Position numbers and translations under genes: made by a program. 7,567 bases of DNA from Gammaproteobacteria bacterium (GTDB lineage: Bacteria; Pseudomonadota; Gammaproteobacteria; DRJJ01). The stretch covers positions 1 through 7,567 of the forward strand of contig DRJJ01000342.1 in the NCBI GenBank assembly GCA_011052255.1, read 5' to 3'. Under the pieces are notes generated by a model, which saw only the letters and a list, made by a program, of their open reading frames with translations, was not told the origin of the DNA and made no database searches. Shown here piece by piece: positions 1-6,523 of the stretch. Every line of letters starts with the position of its first letter. Position 1 is the stretch's first letter.

Positions 1-819
1 CAGTAGTACTACTTCCAGTCCTTTGTAGTCCTGTTTCAGGCGATCGAGGTTATCGGACTGCGCGCCACGCCAGCCATAGATCGACTGGTCATCATCACCC
101 ACCACGGTCAGGCCATTACGATTGCCAACCAGCAGTTGTAATAACTGGTACTGGCTAGTGTTGGTGTCCTGGTATTCATCTACCAGCAGATAGCGGATGC
201 GGTCGCGCCATTTTTCCAGTGTGTCCTGGTGTTCACTGAACAGCTGTAACGGGCGGCTGATCAAGTCGTCGAAATCAAACGCATTATAGGTGTGCAGGTA
301 ATGGCTGTATTGCAGGTAAAGCCGTGCTGCTGCCAGCTGTTTTTCGTCGGTGGCATCGGCATAGGCCTGTTCGGGTGAGACCGCGCCATTTTTCCAGGAC
401 GAGATCTGCCAGTGTATCGCCTGTGCCTGTTCGAATGCCTGCAGGCCGGTTTTGCGCATCAGTTCCTGTACCAGCGAGGCACTGTCCTGGCCGTCATACA
501 GGGTAAAGCTTTTGCGGTAACCCAGCTGACGATATTCGCGCCGCAGTATGTCCAGCCCCAGACGATGGAAGGTGGATACGCGCAGGCCATCGCATTCCAG
601 CCCCGATTTTTCCAGCCGTTGTTTCATTTCACGCGCGGCCTTGTTGGTAAAGGTCAGTGCGGCGATATGTTTGGGCTGGTATTCACCCTTGCGAATCAGG
701 TGTGCAATTTTTTCGGTGATCACACGGGTTTTACCACTGCCGGCCCCGGCCAGCACCAGTAATGGCCGGTCGGTACACTGGATGGCTTTTTTCTGGCGGG
801 AATTGAGTTGTAACTTCAT
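1..819 (-). CDS. rep: ATP-dependent DNA helicase Rep, N-terminal part (cut by window start)
   Basis: This is a superfamily 1A 3'-5' DNA helicase that helps replication forks pass protein roadblocks and takes part in restart. Translating the minus strand from the ATG at 819 gives 273 uninterrupted residues reaching base 1; E. coli Rep is about 670 residues, so roughly 40% is visible and the C-terminal part lies outside. Visible motifs are a Q-motif region (residues 7-13), Walker A AGAGSGKT (24-31), motif Ia TFTNKAA (56-62), STFH (82-85), Walker B/DEXQ VDEYQDTN (213-220) and motif III GDDDQSIYGWRG (241-252). RYLLVDEYQDTNTSQY and the HIAALTFTNKAAREMK stretch match remembered E. coli Rep better than UvrD or PcrA, so Rep is preferred over its paralogues. 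It is divergent from the gene at 1034. The start is supported by an AAAGG Shine-Dalgarno sequence 8 nt upstream. Confidence 0.95.
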   Translation of the reverse strand, partial: MKLQLNSRQKKAIQCTDRPLLVLAGAGSGKTRVITEKIAHLIRKGEYQPKHIAALTFTNKAAREMKQRLEKSGLECDGLRVSTFHRLGLDILRREYRQLGYRKSFTLYDGQDSASLVQELMRKTGLQAFEQAQAIHWQISSWKNGAVSPEQAYADATDEKQLAAARLYLQYSHYLHTYNAFDFDDLISRPLQLFSEHQDTLEKWRDRIRYLLVDEYQDTNTSQYQLLQLLVGNRNGLTVVGDDDQSIYGWRGAQSDNLDRLKQDYKGLEVVLL

Positions 820-826
820 ATAAACG

Positions 827-855
827 GCCTTTGGCATGGCATGACTACCAAAGGC
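827..855 (-). promoter_or_regulatory. Hairpin overlapping the rep ribosome binding site
   Basis: GCCTTTGG (827-834) and CCAAAGGC (848-855) form a perfect 8-bp inverted repeat with a 13-nt loop. Read on the minus strand, the AAAGG Shine-Dalgarno sequence of rep (832-828) lies inside the 3' arm, 8 nt before the ATG at 819. A folded transcript would therefore hide the ribosome binding site. The repeat and overlap are seen directly; a regulatory effect is inference. Confidence 0.45.
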
Positions 856-876
856 AACAGGCCGAAGGTTAACCAC

Positions 877-905
877 ATTGTAATGAAATCAGGGTTTGCT
901 GAGAA
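877..905 (-). promoter_or_regulatory. Candidate sigma-70 promoter of rep
   Basis: On the minus strand TTCTCA (905-900) and TACAAT (882-877) are separated by 17 nt. They match the -35 consensus at 4 of 6 and the -10 consensus at 5 of 6 positions. Transcription would begin near 870 and give a leader of about 50 nt that contains the hairpin at 827-855. Prediction by eye only. Confidence 0.4.
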
Positions 906-988
906 GTGCCAAATTGTCTTAATGACGATTGATATTTTATGAGAGAATAATGTCATAGTTAGGGGTGGGTTCCAGTCCCGCTAAGTCA

Positions 989-994
989 TATAAT
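989..994 (+). promoter_or_regulatory. Consensus -10 box upstream of the PDC-domain gene
   Basis: A perfect TATAAT lies 39 nt before the ATG at 1034. No good -35 hexamer is found 15-19 nt upstream (the best is about 2 of 6) and there is no TGn extension, so it would be weak or need an activator. An alternative is TTGATA (929-934) with CATAGT (954-959) at a poor 19-nt spacing. Confidence 0.35.
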
Positions 995-1033
995 AGAATC
1001 CGTGAACGAATCAATTAGTTGGAGTAGATAATC

Positions 1034-2017
1034 ATGAGCCAGGCAGGGTTGCCGACCGATTTACCCGCGTTGCAGGCCAGTATTGCCCACCAGCGGGAGT
1101 CGCTGAAGGAATTACTGCAACAGCCATTGGCCGAAATGGCACAACGTTGTGCGGGTGTGTGGCCAAAACGTGATGAATTGAACCAGTTATGTCTTGAAGG
1201 GCTAAAAACCTTCCCGTACTGCATGTTTATGTATGTGCTGGATAAACAGGCGGTACAGATTTCAGATAATGCCTCCCAGTACGGCTTGCAAACCGAGCAC
1301 TTGGCGCGTGACCGTTCACAGCGTCCGTACGTACTCGACATGAATCCGGATCGGGATTTTAATCTGTCCGGTTCCTATATCAGCTTGCATGCCCGGCGTC
1401 CGTCCATCACGGCCATGCAGAGCATCCGGGATAATGCCGGTGAATTGCTCGGTTACCTTGGCGCTGATTTTGACTTGCGTGACTTGCCTCTTTCCAGTGA
1501 GGTTTATGAAGAGCCGGTTGGTTGGCGACAGATGAAGGGCGACCCGGCGATACGGGGTGGGGTGTTTGCACAAACCCGTTCGGAAAGCCTGATGGACCAG
1601 CACATGGATACCTCGCTGGCTATCATGGAAGAAATGATTCTGGAACGTGGCGTGTTCCACGGCAAGCTGCATTTTTCCAGTAGCCGCATGACCATCTGGT
1701 TGTACGATGATCCTTATCGCTATCGCATACTTGAGTTTGATGCGTTACAAAACCCGGATGTGTGCCTGGCCTACCCGCATCGTGAATACCCTAAAGGTTC
1801 GCTGATACCAGAAGAGGCAGTCAGACCGATACTGGAACAGTTTCGTGCGCTGCGTTTTGCCGATGATACGGTTTATCTGCGCTCGGGTTCGCTGAACCTG
1901 TTTAACGGGGTGGTGTCGTTGACTTTTTCATGTGACGGTTCGCATTACGTCTCTTATGATACCTTCCTCAATAAAGGCCTGTCGTTCTGGATTGGTTCTG
2001 ACGGCCAGCTGCCGTGA
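1034..2017 (+). CDS. Soluble PDC/Cache-like sensor-domain protein of unknown function
   Basis: This is a 327-residue protein starting at an ATG with GGAG (1021-1024) 9 nt upstream. After a helical, probably coiled N-terminal segment (about residues 8-45), residues 57-152 look like a PDC/Cache sensor fold. MFMYVLDKQAVQISDNAS (64-81) would form the first strands. A conserved-looking RDRSQRPY (92-99) lies where Cache domains carry ligand-contacting residues. SYISLHARRPSITA (114-127) leads to GELLGYLGADFDLRDL (136-151), typical of the final strands. Residues 175-320 form a second region I cannot assign. No signal peptide, transmembrane helix, HAMP, kinase, GGDEF or methyl-accepting region is visible, whereas most Cache domains are extracytoplasmic parts of membrane receptors; this one looks cytoplasmic. 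It is a single-gene unit between rep and a repeat-filled spacer. The domain call is moderate; function is unknown. Confidence 0.8.
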   Translation: MSQAGLPTDLPALQASIAHQRESLKELLQQPLAEMAQRCAGVWPKRDELNQLCLEGLKTFPYCMFMYVLDKQAVQISDNASQYGLQTEHLARDRSQRPYVLDMNPDRDFNLSGSYISLHARRPSITAMQSIRDNAGELLGYLGADFDLRDLPLSSEVYEEPVGWRQMKGDPAIRGGVFAQTRSESLMDQHMDTSLAIMEEMILERGVFHGKLHFSSSRMTIWLYDDPYRYRILEFDALQNPDVCLAYPHREYPKGSLIPEEAVRPILEQFRALRFADDTVYLRSGSLNLFNGVVSLTFSCDGSHYVSYDTFLNKGLSFWIGSDGQLP

Positions 2018-2046
2018 TTGCTGATTGCTTTTGATGTAAAGTAATC

Positions 2047-2237
2047 CCTTCTCCCTTAGGGAGAAGGTTAGGATGACGACGGCATGGACGCCGTCGGTAG
2101 GGTAACGCATGGAGCAGTTGCCGAGGGGATAAATATAATATTGCATTACCCATTCTTGATCCCCTCACCCCAACCCTCGGTAACTGCGTCCTGCGTTACC
2201 CTACCGGCTACATCCGTGTAGCCGTCTCCCTCAGGGA
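2047..2237. repeat. Composite palindromic (REP/MITE-like) repeat in the 2018-2384 spacer
   Basis: This element fills most of the 367-base spacer between the PDC-domain gene and the urease operon. Its central arms are CGGTAGGGTAACGCA (2095-2109) and its exact reverse complement (2192-2206). They continue imperfectly inward as GGAGCAGTTGCCGAGGG against GGACGCAGTTACCGAGGG (2174-2191 read in reverse). GAGGGGAT (2123-2130) also pairs exactly with ATCCCCTC (2159-2166). Local hairpins flank the core: a 9-bp stem with TTA loop (2047-2055/2059-2067), a 7-bp stem (2077-2083/2090-2096), an 8-bp stem CGGCTACA/TGTAGCCG (2205-2212/2217-2224), and TCCC-TCA-GGGA (2227-2237). The outer boundaries are uncertain. 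The rest of the spacer (2238-2295) holds only a 5-bp hairpin (2241-2254) and no gene. Confidence 0.75.
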
Positions 2238-2295
2238 CGACTCCAGGGATGGAGGAGGTAGGGCGAAGTTTGGAACCCGAGCCGAGAGGGGGTTT

Positions 2296-2324
2296 TGGAC
2301 AGCATTGAATCTAATGCGATTAAT
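2296..2324 (+). promoter_or_regulatory. Candidate sigma-70 promoter of the urease operon
   Basis: TGGACA (2296-2301, 5 of 6 to the -35 consensus) and ATTAAT (2319-2324, 4 of 6 to the -10 consensus) are separated by exactly 17 nt. The predicted start is near 2331, about 54 nt before the GTG of the permease gene. It is the best promoter seen in the spacer. I found no sigma-54 -24/-12 element here, so nitrogen control, if any, is not visible as a sigma-54 promoter. Confidence 0.45.
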
Positions 2325-2384
2325 GCCCCAATTACGATAACAAAAAACCTGAGCACACCGCGCTAACGGAAAAGGAGCACACAG

Positions 2385-3086
2385 GTGCCCGAGTCAAGCA
2401 GCATACTGGCGATACTGGGTCTGGCCTTCGGCCTGGGGCTGACCCATGCACTGGATGCCGATCACATCATGGCGGTATCCAGCCTGTCTGGAAGCCGCGC
2501 GAGTCTGCGCGACACCCTGCATTTTTGTGGACGCTGGGCCATTGGTCATGGCCTGACGCTGTTACTGATCGGATCAGCCGTACTGCTGCTGGGTATGGCG
2601 CTGCCGGCTGAATTAAGCCAATTGGCCGAAATGGCCGTTGGCTGGGTGCTGGTTGGCCTGGGTCTGTACGTATTCTGGAGCCTGCGACGAACACAGGCGC
2701 ATTTGCATTACCATCATCATGACGGGGTTGCGCGCCACGCTCACTGGCATCAGCACGATCACCTTCCTGCAAGCAGCGATGACCATCATTCCCACCGGCA
2801 TCATGGCGCAGTGATGGTCGGTGTACTGCACGGCATGGCCGGTTCCGCACCCTTGCTGGCGATACTGCCGCTGGCCACGCAAAGCTCGCCCTGGTACGGC
2901 ATGGCATATCTGCTGATGTTTTGTGTGGGCGTGTTACTGGCGATGCTGGTATTCGGTGGTGCGCTGGGCTCAGTGTTTGGCTGGCTCAACCGCAAGGGCC
3001 ACACGGCTGTGCGGCTGGTACGCGCCAGCGTGGCACTGGGCACAATCACTCTTGGCGCCTACCTGATTACAGGATATGCCGCATGA
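2385..3086 (+). CDS. Nickel permease of the NiCoT/UreH-like type, urease-linked
   Basis: This is a predicted inner-membrane Ni(II) importer that would supply the metal for urease. The 233-residue product starts at GTG with AAAGGAG (2371-2377) 7 nt upstream. The NiCoT signature H-X4-D-H is present as HALDADH (residues 21-27) in the first membrane helix, followed by GRWAIGHG (49-56), resembling the second NiCoT motif, and GVLHGMAGSAPL (146-157) near the fourth helix. About six hydrophobic segments are seen (near 7-30, 50-71, 83-101, 143-163, 170-192, 211-231). The central cytoplasmic-type loop (106-140) contains 15 histidines in 35 residues, consistent with metal binding. Its TGA overlaps the ureD ATG as ATGA, so the two are probably translationally coupled. 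Bacillus UreH is the closest named parallel I recall; since ureH also names the UreD orthologue in Helicobacter, no symbol is given. Nickel rather than cobalt is inferred from context. Confidence 0.88.
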   Translation: MPESSSILAILGLAFGLGLTHALDADHIMAVSSLSGSRASLRDTLHFCGRWAIGHGLTLLLIGSAVLLLGMALPAELSQLAEMAVGWVLVGLGLYVFWSLRRTQAHLHYHHHDGVARHAHWHQHDHLPASSDDHHSHRHHGAVMVGVLHGMAGSAPLLAILPLATQSSPWYGMAYLLMFCVGVLLAMLVFGGALGSVFGWLNRKGHTAVRLVRASVALGTITLGAYLITGYAA

Positions 3087-3925
3087 ATGGCTGCCCGGTA
3101 CAGACCGACACAAGTGGCTGGCAGGCCAGTCTGCAACTGGGTTTCGAACGGCGTGGTGCGCGTACTGTGCTGGCACACCGGTTGCACCGCGGGCCGCTGG
3201 GTGTACAGCGCGCGTTTTACCCGGAACAGGGTTGGCCACATGTCTACATCCTGCACCCACCCGGCGGCGTAGTCGGTGGTGATGTGCTGAATATTGACGT
3301 TACACTGCAAGCCGGGGCCCAGGCACTGGTGACGTCTCCGGCTGCGGCCAAGTTTTATCGCAGCGCGGGTGAGCAGGCGCAGTTGCATCAGCACCTGAAG
3401 TTACATGGCAATGCGATGCTCGAATGGCTGCCGCAGGAAACCATTTATTACAGCGCGGCCGAAGTCGATGCCCGCACCCGGGTCGAGCTGGATGCCGACA
3501 GCCGCTTTATCGGCTGGGACATGTTTTGTCTGGGTCGGCCGGCAGCCGGTGAAGGCTTTACTCAGGGTCATATCAGTCAGCGTCTGGAGATCTGGCGCGA
3601 AGGCATGCCGTTATGGCTGGAACAGGCCGCGTTTGCCGGGGATGGCGAGATGCTGGATGCGCGCTGGGGCATGGCAGGTCGGGCATTGGCCGCGACACTG
3701 GTGGCGGTGGGAGATACCGATGGACTGGCCGAACAGATACACCAACAGGTTAGCGCCACAGAGGGCGACCACTTTGCAGTCAGTCAGCTGGATGATGTGC
3801 TGGTGTGCCGTTATCTGGGCACCGAGGCACAGCGCGCGCGACAATGTCTGGCATCCGCCTGGCGCATAATAAGACCTCAGGTAATGGGCCGAGCTGCCTG
3901 CGAGCCACGAGTCTGGAATACATAA
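3083..3925 (+). CDS. ureD: Urease accessory protein UreD
   Basis: UreD is a cytoplasmic scaffold that binds the UreABC apoenzyme and, with UreF and UreG, forms the complex through which nickel enters the active site. The 280-residue product has the family landmarks: RGPLGVQRAFYPE (36-48), HPPGGVVGGDVL (58-69), TSPAAAKFYRS (84-94), EWLPQETIYY (114-123), GWDMFCLGRPA (144-154) and the characteristic C-terminus IRPQVMGRAACEPRVWNT (263-280). The reading frame stays open upstream to 2921, but the ATG at 3083 is chosen because it overlaps the preceding stop as ATGA, has AGGA 8 nt upstream, and matches the usual UreD length. A 36-base gap follows before ureA. Confidence 0.96.
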   Translation: MNGCPVQTDTSGWQASLQLGFERRGARTVLAHRLHRGPLGVQRAFYPEQGWPHVYILHPPGGVVGGDVLNIDVTLQAGAQALVTSPAAAKFYRSAGEQAQLHQHLKLHGNAMLEWLPQETIYYSAAEVDARTRVELDADSRFIGWDMFCLGRPAAGEGFTQGHISQRLEIWREGMPLWLEQAAFAGDGEMLDARWGMAGRALAATLVAVGDTDGLAEQIHQQVSATEGDHFAVSQLDDVLVCRYLGTEAQRARQCLASAWRIIRPQVMGRAACEPRVWNT

Positions 3926-3961
3926 TAACCATCACGCTGATCGAGCAAGAGAGGACAGGCA

Positions 3962-4264
3962 ATGGAGCTATCACCAAGAGAAAAAGACAAGCTACTGGTA
4001 TTCACCGCCGGCCTGGTGGCCGAGCGCAGGCTGGCACGCGGCCTGAAACTGAACTACCCGGAGGCGGTGGCCTATATCAGCGCCGCGATACTCGAAGGCG
4101 CACGCGATGGCCAGACCGTTGCCGAGCTAATGAGTTATGGCACCACCTTGCTCAACCGTGACCAGGTGATGGACGGCATCGCCGAGATGATCCCGGAAGT
4201 GCAGGTCGAGGCCACCTTCCCGGACGGCACCAAGCTGGTGACCGTGCACGCACCGATAGTATAA
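3962..4264 (+). CDS. ureA: Urease gamma subunit
   Basis: This is the smallest structural subunit of urease, packing against UreB and UreC in the (UreABC)3 enzyme in the cytoplasm. It carries no catalytic residues. The 100-residue length equals that of typical bacterial UreA. Recognisable segments are MELSPREKDKLLVFTAGLVA at the N-terminus, ARGLKLNYPEAVAYIS (25-40), EGARDGQTVAELM (45-57) and the end IPEVQVEATFPDGTKLVTVH (77-96). GAGGA lies 7 nt before the ATG. UreA and UreB are separate genes here, not fused as in Helicobacter. Confidence 0.98.
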   Translation: MELSPREKDKLLVFTAGLVAERRLARGLKLNYPEAVAYISAAILEGARDGQTVAELMSYGTTLLNRDQVMDGIAEMIPEVQVEATFPDGTKLVTVHAPIV

Positions 4265-4276
4265 AGGAGCGAACAG

Positions 4277-4594
4277 ATGATACCCGGAGAAATCATAACC
4301 GCCGACGGCGAGCTGGAACTGAACGTCGGCCGCCAGACCCTTACGGTCAATGTAGCCAACAGCGGCGACCGACCGATACAGGTGGGCTCGCATTATCACT
4401 TTTATGAAACCAACAGCGCGCTGGCATTCGACCGCGAGGCCGCGCGCGGCTTCCGGCTGAACATCGCCGCCGGCACATCGATACGATTCGAACCGGGCCA
4501 GAGCCGCGAGGTAGAGCTGGTGGCCTATGCCGGTGAACGCAAGGTGTATGGCTTTAATGGCAAGGTCATGGGCGCACTGGAGCCACAGTCATGA
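4277..4594 (+). CDS. ureB: Urease beta subunit
   Basis: This is a structural subunit of urease that helps hold the active-site flap region of UreC in the trimeric enzyme. The 105-residue product has the canonical opening MIPGEIITADGELELNVGR and the conserved core NSGDRPIQVGSHYHFYETN (28-46), followed by FDREAARGFRLNIAAGTSIR (51-70), FEPGQ and GFNGKVMG (92-99). A strong AAAGGAG starting in the ureA stop codon lies 7 nt before the ATG. Its TGA stop overlaps the ureC start as ATGA, indicating coupled translation of the two subunits. Confidence 0.98.
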   Translation: MIPGEIITADGELELNVGRQTLTVNVANSGDRPIQVGSHYHFYETNSALAFDREAARGFRLNIAAGTSIRFEPGQSREVELVAYAGERKVYGFNGKVMGALEPQS

Positions 4595-6294
4595 GTCGCA
4601 TTAACAGAAGAGCCTATGCGGAAATGTTTGGCCCAACCACTGGCGACCGCGTACGCCTGGCTGACACCGAACTGTGGATACAGGTTGAGGACGACAAGAC
4701 TCTGTACGGCGAAGAGGTCAAGTTTGGTGGCGGCAAGGTAATCCGTGACGGCATGGGGCAAAGCCAGCGTTGTTCCGATGAAGTGGTTGATGTGGTGATC
4801 ACCAACGCACTGATACTCGACCACTGGGGCATCATCAAGGCCGATATTGGTATCAAGGACGGCCGCATCAGCGCGATCGGCAAGGCCGGTAACCCGGATA
4901 TTCAGCCCGGTGTCGATATCGTGATCGGGCCGGGCACCGAGGCGATTGCCGGTGAGGGTCAGATCCTGACCGCGGGTGCGATCGATGCGCATATTCATTT
5001 TATCTGCCCGCAGCAGGTCGAGGATGCGATGATGTCTGGCGTTACCACCATGCTCGGTGGCGGCACCGGGCCAGCGGCCGGCACCAACGCGACCACCTGT
5101 ACACCGGGGCCGTGGAATATTCAGCGCATGTACCAGGCGGTGGAAGAGTTGCCGATCAACTTCGGTTTTCTGGGCAAGGGCAATGCCAGCCTGCCGGCGC
5201 CACTGGAAGAACAGCTCAAGGCCGGTGCGATGGGCCTGAAACTGCATGAAGACTGGGGTACCACGCCGGCCGCGATTGATAACTGTCTGAGTGTAGCCGA
5301 GGAATATGATGTACAGGTCGCGATCCACACCGACACGCTGAATGAATCCGGTTTTGTCGAAGACACGCTGGCCGCGATGAAGGGCCGCGCGATCCATACC
5401 TATCATACCGAGGGTGCTGGTGGCGGCCATGCGCCGGATATCATCAAGGCCTGTGGCGCGGCCAATGTGTTGCCGTCGTCGACCAACCCGACGCGGCCGT
5501 ACACGGTTAACACTATTGACGAGCATCTCGATATGTTGATGGTGTGCCATCACCTCGACCCGAACATTGCCGAGGACATCGCATTCGCCGAATCACGCAT
5601 CCGCCGCGAGACCATTGCGGCCGAAGACATCCTGCATGATCTGGGCGCGTTCTCAATGATCGCATCGGACTCACAGGCCATGGGCCGCATCGGCGAAGTG
5701 ATTACCCGCACCTGGCAGACCGCGCACAAGATGAAGGTACAGCGTGGCAGTCTGGCCGGCGACCCGAGCGAGCACGATAACTTCCGTGCCAAACGCTACA
5801 TCGCCAAGTACACCATTAATCCGGCACTGACCCACGGCATTGCCGACGAGGTCGGTTCGGTCGAGGTCGGCAAGCTGGCCGATCTGGTGCTGTGGAAGCC
5901 GGCCTTCTTCGGCGTGAAGCCGTCGATGATTATCAAGGGCGGTATGATCGTTGCGGCACCCATGGGTGATCCGAATGCATCCATTCCAACACCACAACCG
6001 GTACATTATCGGCCGATGTTTGGCGCTTTGGGCGGCGCGCGCAGCGCGACCTGTGTGAGTTTTGTATCGCAGGTGGCCTTGCAGCATGATATGGCCGAAA
6101 GCCTGGATCTGAAAAAACGTCTGGTCGGTGTGCGTGGCTGCCGGACGATACGCAAGCAGGACATGATTCATAACGATTTGCAGCCAAAGATCGAGGTAGA
6201 TCCACAAACCTACGAAGTGCGCGCCGATGGTGAGTTACTGGTATGCGAACCGGCACAGGAGCTGCCGCTGGCGCAGCGCTATTTTTTGTTTTAA
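4591..6294 (+). CDS. ureC: Urease alpha (catalytic) subunit
   Basis: UreC is the nickel-containing subunit that hydrolyses urea to ammonia and carbamate. The product is 567 residues, the same length as Klebsiella aerogenes UreC, and its key residues fall at the same numbers. They are His134 and His136 (AIDAHIHF), Lys217 (GLKLHEDW, carbamylated bridge between the two nickels), His219, His246 (AIHTDTLNESG), His272 (YHTEGAGGGHAPD), Cys319-His320 of the mobile flap (MVCHHLD), Arg336 and Asp360 (ASDSQAMGR). All are intact, so an active enzyme is expected once assembled. The C-terminus ends ELPLAQRYFLF, as usual for the family. It is coupled to ureB by an ATGA overlap. A 374-base repeat-rich spacer separates it from ureE. 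A long antisense reading frame over 4525-5553 is a codon-bias shadow. Confidence 0.99.
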   Translation: MSRINRRAYAEMFGPTTGDRVRLADTELWIQVEDDKTLYGEEVKFGGGKVIRDGMGQSQRCSDEVVDVVITNALILDHWGIIKADIGIKDGRISAIGKAGNPDIQPGVDIVIGPGTEAIAGEGQILTAGAIDAHIHFICPQQVEDAMMSGVTTMLGGGTGPAAGTNATTCTPGPWNIQRMYQAVEELPINFGFLGKGNASLPAPLEEQLKAGAMGLKLHEDWGTTPAAIDNCLSVAEEYDVQVAIHTDTLNESGFVEDTLAAMKGRAIHTYHTEGAGGGHAPDIIKACGAANVLPSSTNPTRPYTVNTIDEHLDMLMVCHHLDPNIAEDIAFAESRIRRETIAAEDILHDLGAFSMIASDSQAMGRIGEVITRTWQTAHKMKVQRGSLAGDPSEHDNFRAKRYIAKYTINPALTHGIADEVGSVEVGKLADLVLWKPAFFGVKPSMIIKGGMIVAAPMGDPNASIPTPQPVHYRPMFGALGGARSATCVSFVSQVALQHDMAESLDLKKRLVGVRGCRTIRKQDMIHNDLQPKIEVDPQTYEVRADGELLVCEPAQELPLAQRYFLF

Positions 6295-6312
6295 TGATGG
6301 TCACATAATGCC

Positions 6313-6425
6313 GGATATGGGATGAGTATTGCCTGCTAAAGACGCGCTATTCGCCATCCGTGGCCGCTCGACTGCCGCGTCCTTGCGGCAGACGGTCTTT
6401 AGCAGGCAATACTCATCCCATATCC
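6313..6425. repeat. 31-bp perfect inverted repeat with branched apex, ureC-ureE spacer
   Basis: The arms at 6313-6343 and 6395-6425 are exact reverse complements over 31 bases, beginning GGATATGGGATGAGTATTGC. The 51-base interior has two small hairpins of its own, GCCA-TCCG-TGGC (6353-6364) and CTGCCGC/GCGGCAG (6372-6378/6385-6391). In RNA this would be a very stable long stem with a branched top. It starts 18 bases after the ureC stop. Only four T residues follow (6429-6432), so it is not a classical terminator. It could be a non-autonomous mobile element or an RNA-stability element; no target-site duplication is evident. Confidence 0.85.
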
Positions 6426-6437
6426 TACTTTTACTGG

Positions 6438-6511
6438 TTCCCACGCTCTGCGTGGGAATCCATACAACGCTCAGGCCGGGGCAGTATGCATTCCCACGCA
6501 GAGCGTGGGAA
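6438..6511. repeat. Inverted pair of TTCCCACGC palindromes, ureC-ureE spacer
   Basis: TTCCCACGC-TCT-GCGTGGGAA (6438-6458) and its exact reverse complement (6491-6511) are each 9-bp-stem hairpins. As a pair they extend inward through TCCATAC/GTATGCA (6459-6465/6484-6490) with one mismatch, giving 28-base arms around an 18-base loop. The sequence can therefore fold either as two small hairpins or as one long one. Palindromes of this type recur in many gammaproteobacterial genomes (from memory). Confidence 0.85.
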
Positions 6512-6523
6512 TGAGAGATAGAT

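Noticed and set aside
324..823. Plus-strand open frames across the rep region
   Set aside because: They are shadows of the minus-strand Rep frame, which carries all the expected helicase motifs; the plus-strand products show no family features.
898..911. Sigma-54-like -24/-12 element on the minus strand (TGGCAC followed by GC)
   Set aside because: The GG to GC spacing is one base too short and the -12 part is AGCA rather than TTGC; a sigma-70 type promoter fits better.
2047..2067. Rho-independent terminator after the PDC-domain gene
   Set aside because: The 9-bp stem with a TTA loop is strong, but GTTAGGATGA follows instead of a T-run, and the stem is part of the composite repeat.
1928..2168. 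Small minus-strand open frames covering the end of the PDC gene and the spacer
   Set aside because: They run through palindromic repeat sequence, lack a convincing ribosome binding site and show no family features.
2921..3082. 54-residue in-frame N-terminal extension of ureD
   Set aside because: It lies within the permease gene, would make UreD longer than the family, and the ATG at 3083 has a Shine-Dalgarno sequence and an ATGA overlap.
4525..5553. 342-residue open frame on the minus strand opposite ureB/ureC
   Set aside because: It lies entirely against the highly conserved ureC (and the end of ureB) and has the Arg/His-rich composition of an antisense codon-bias shadow, with no recognisable domain.
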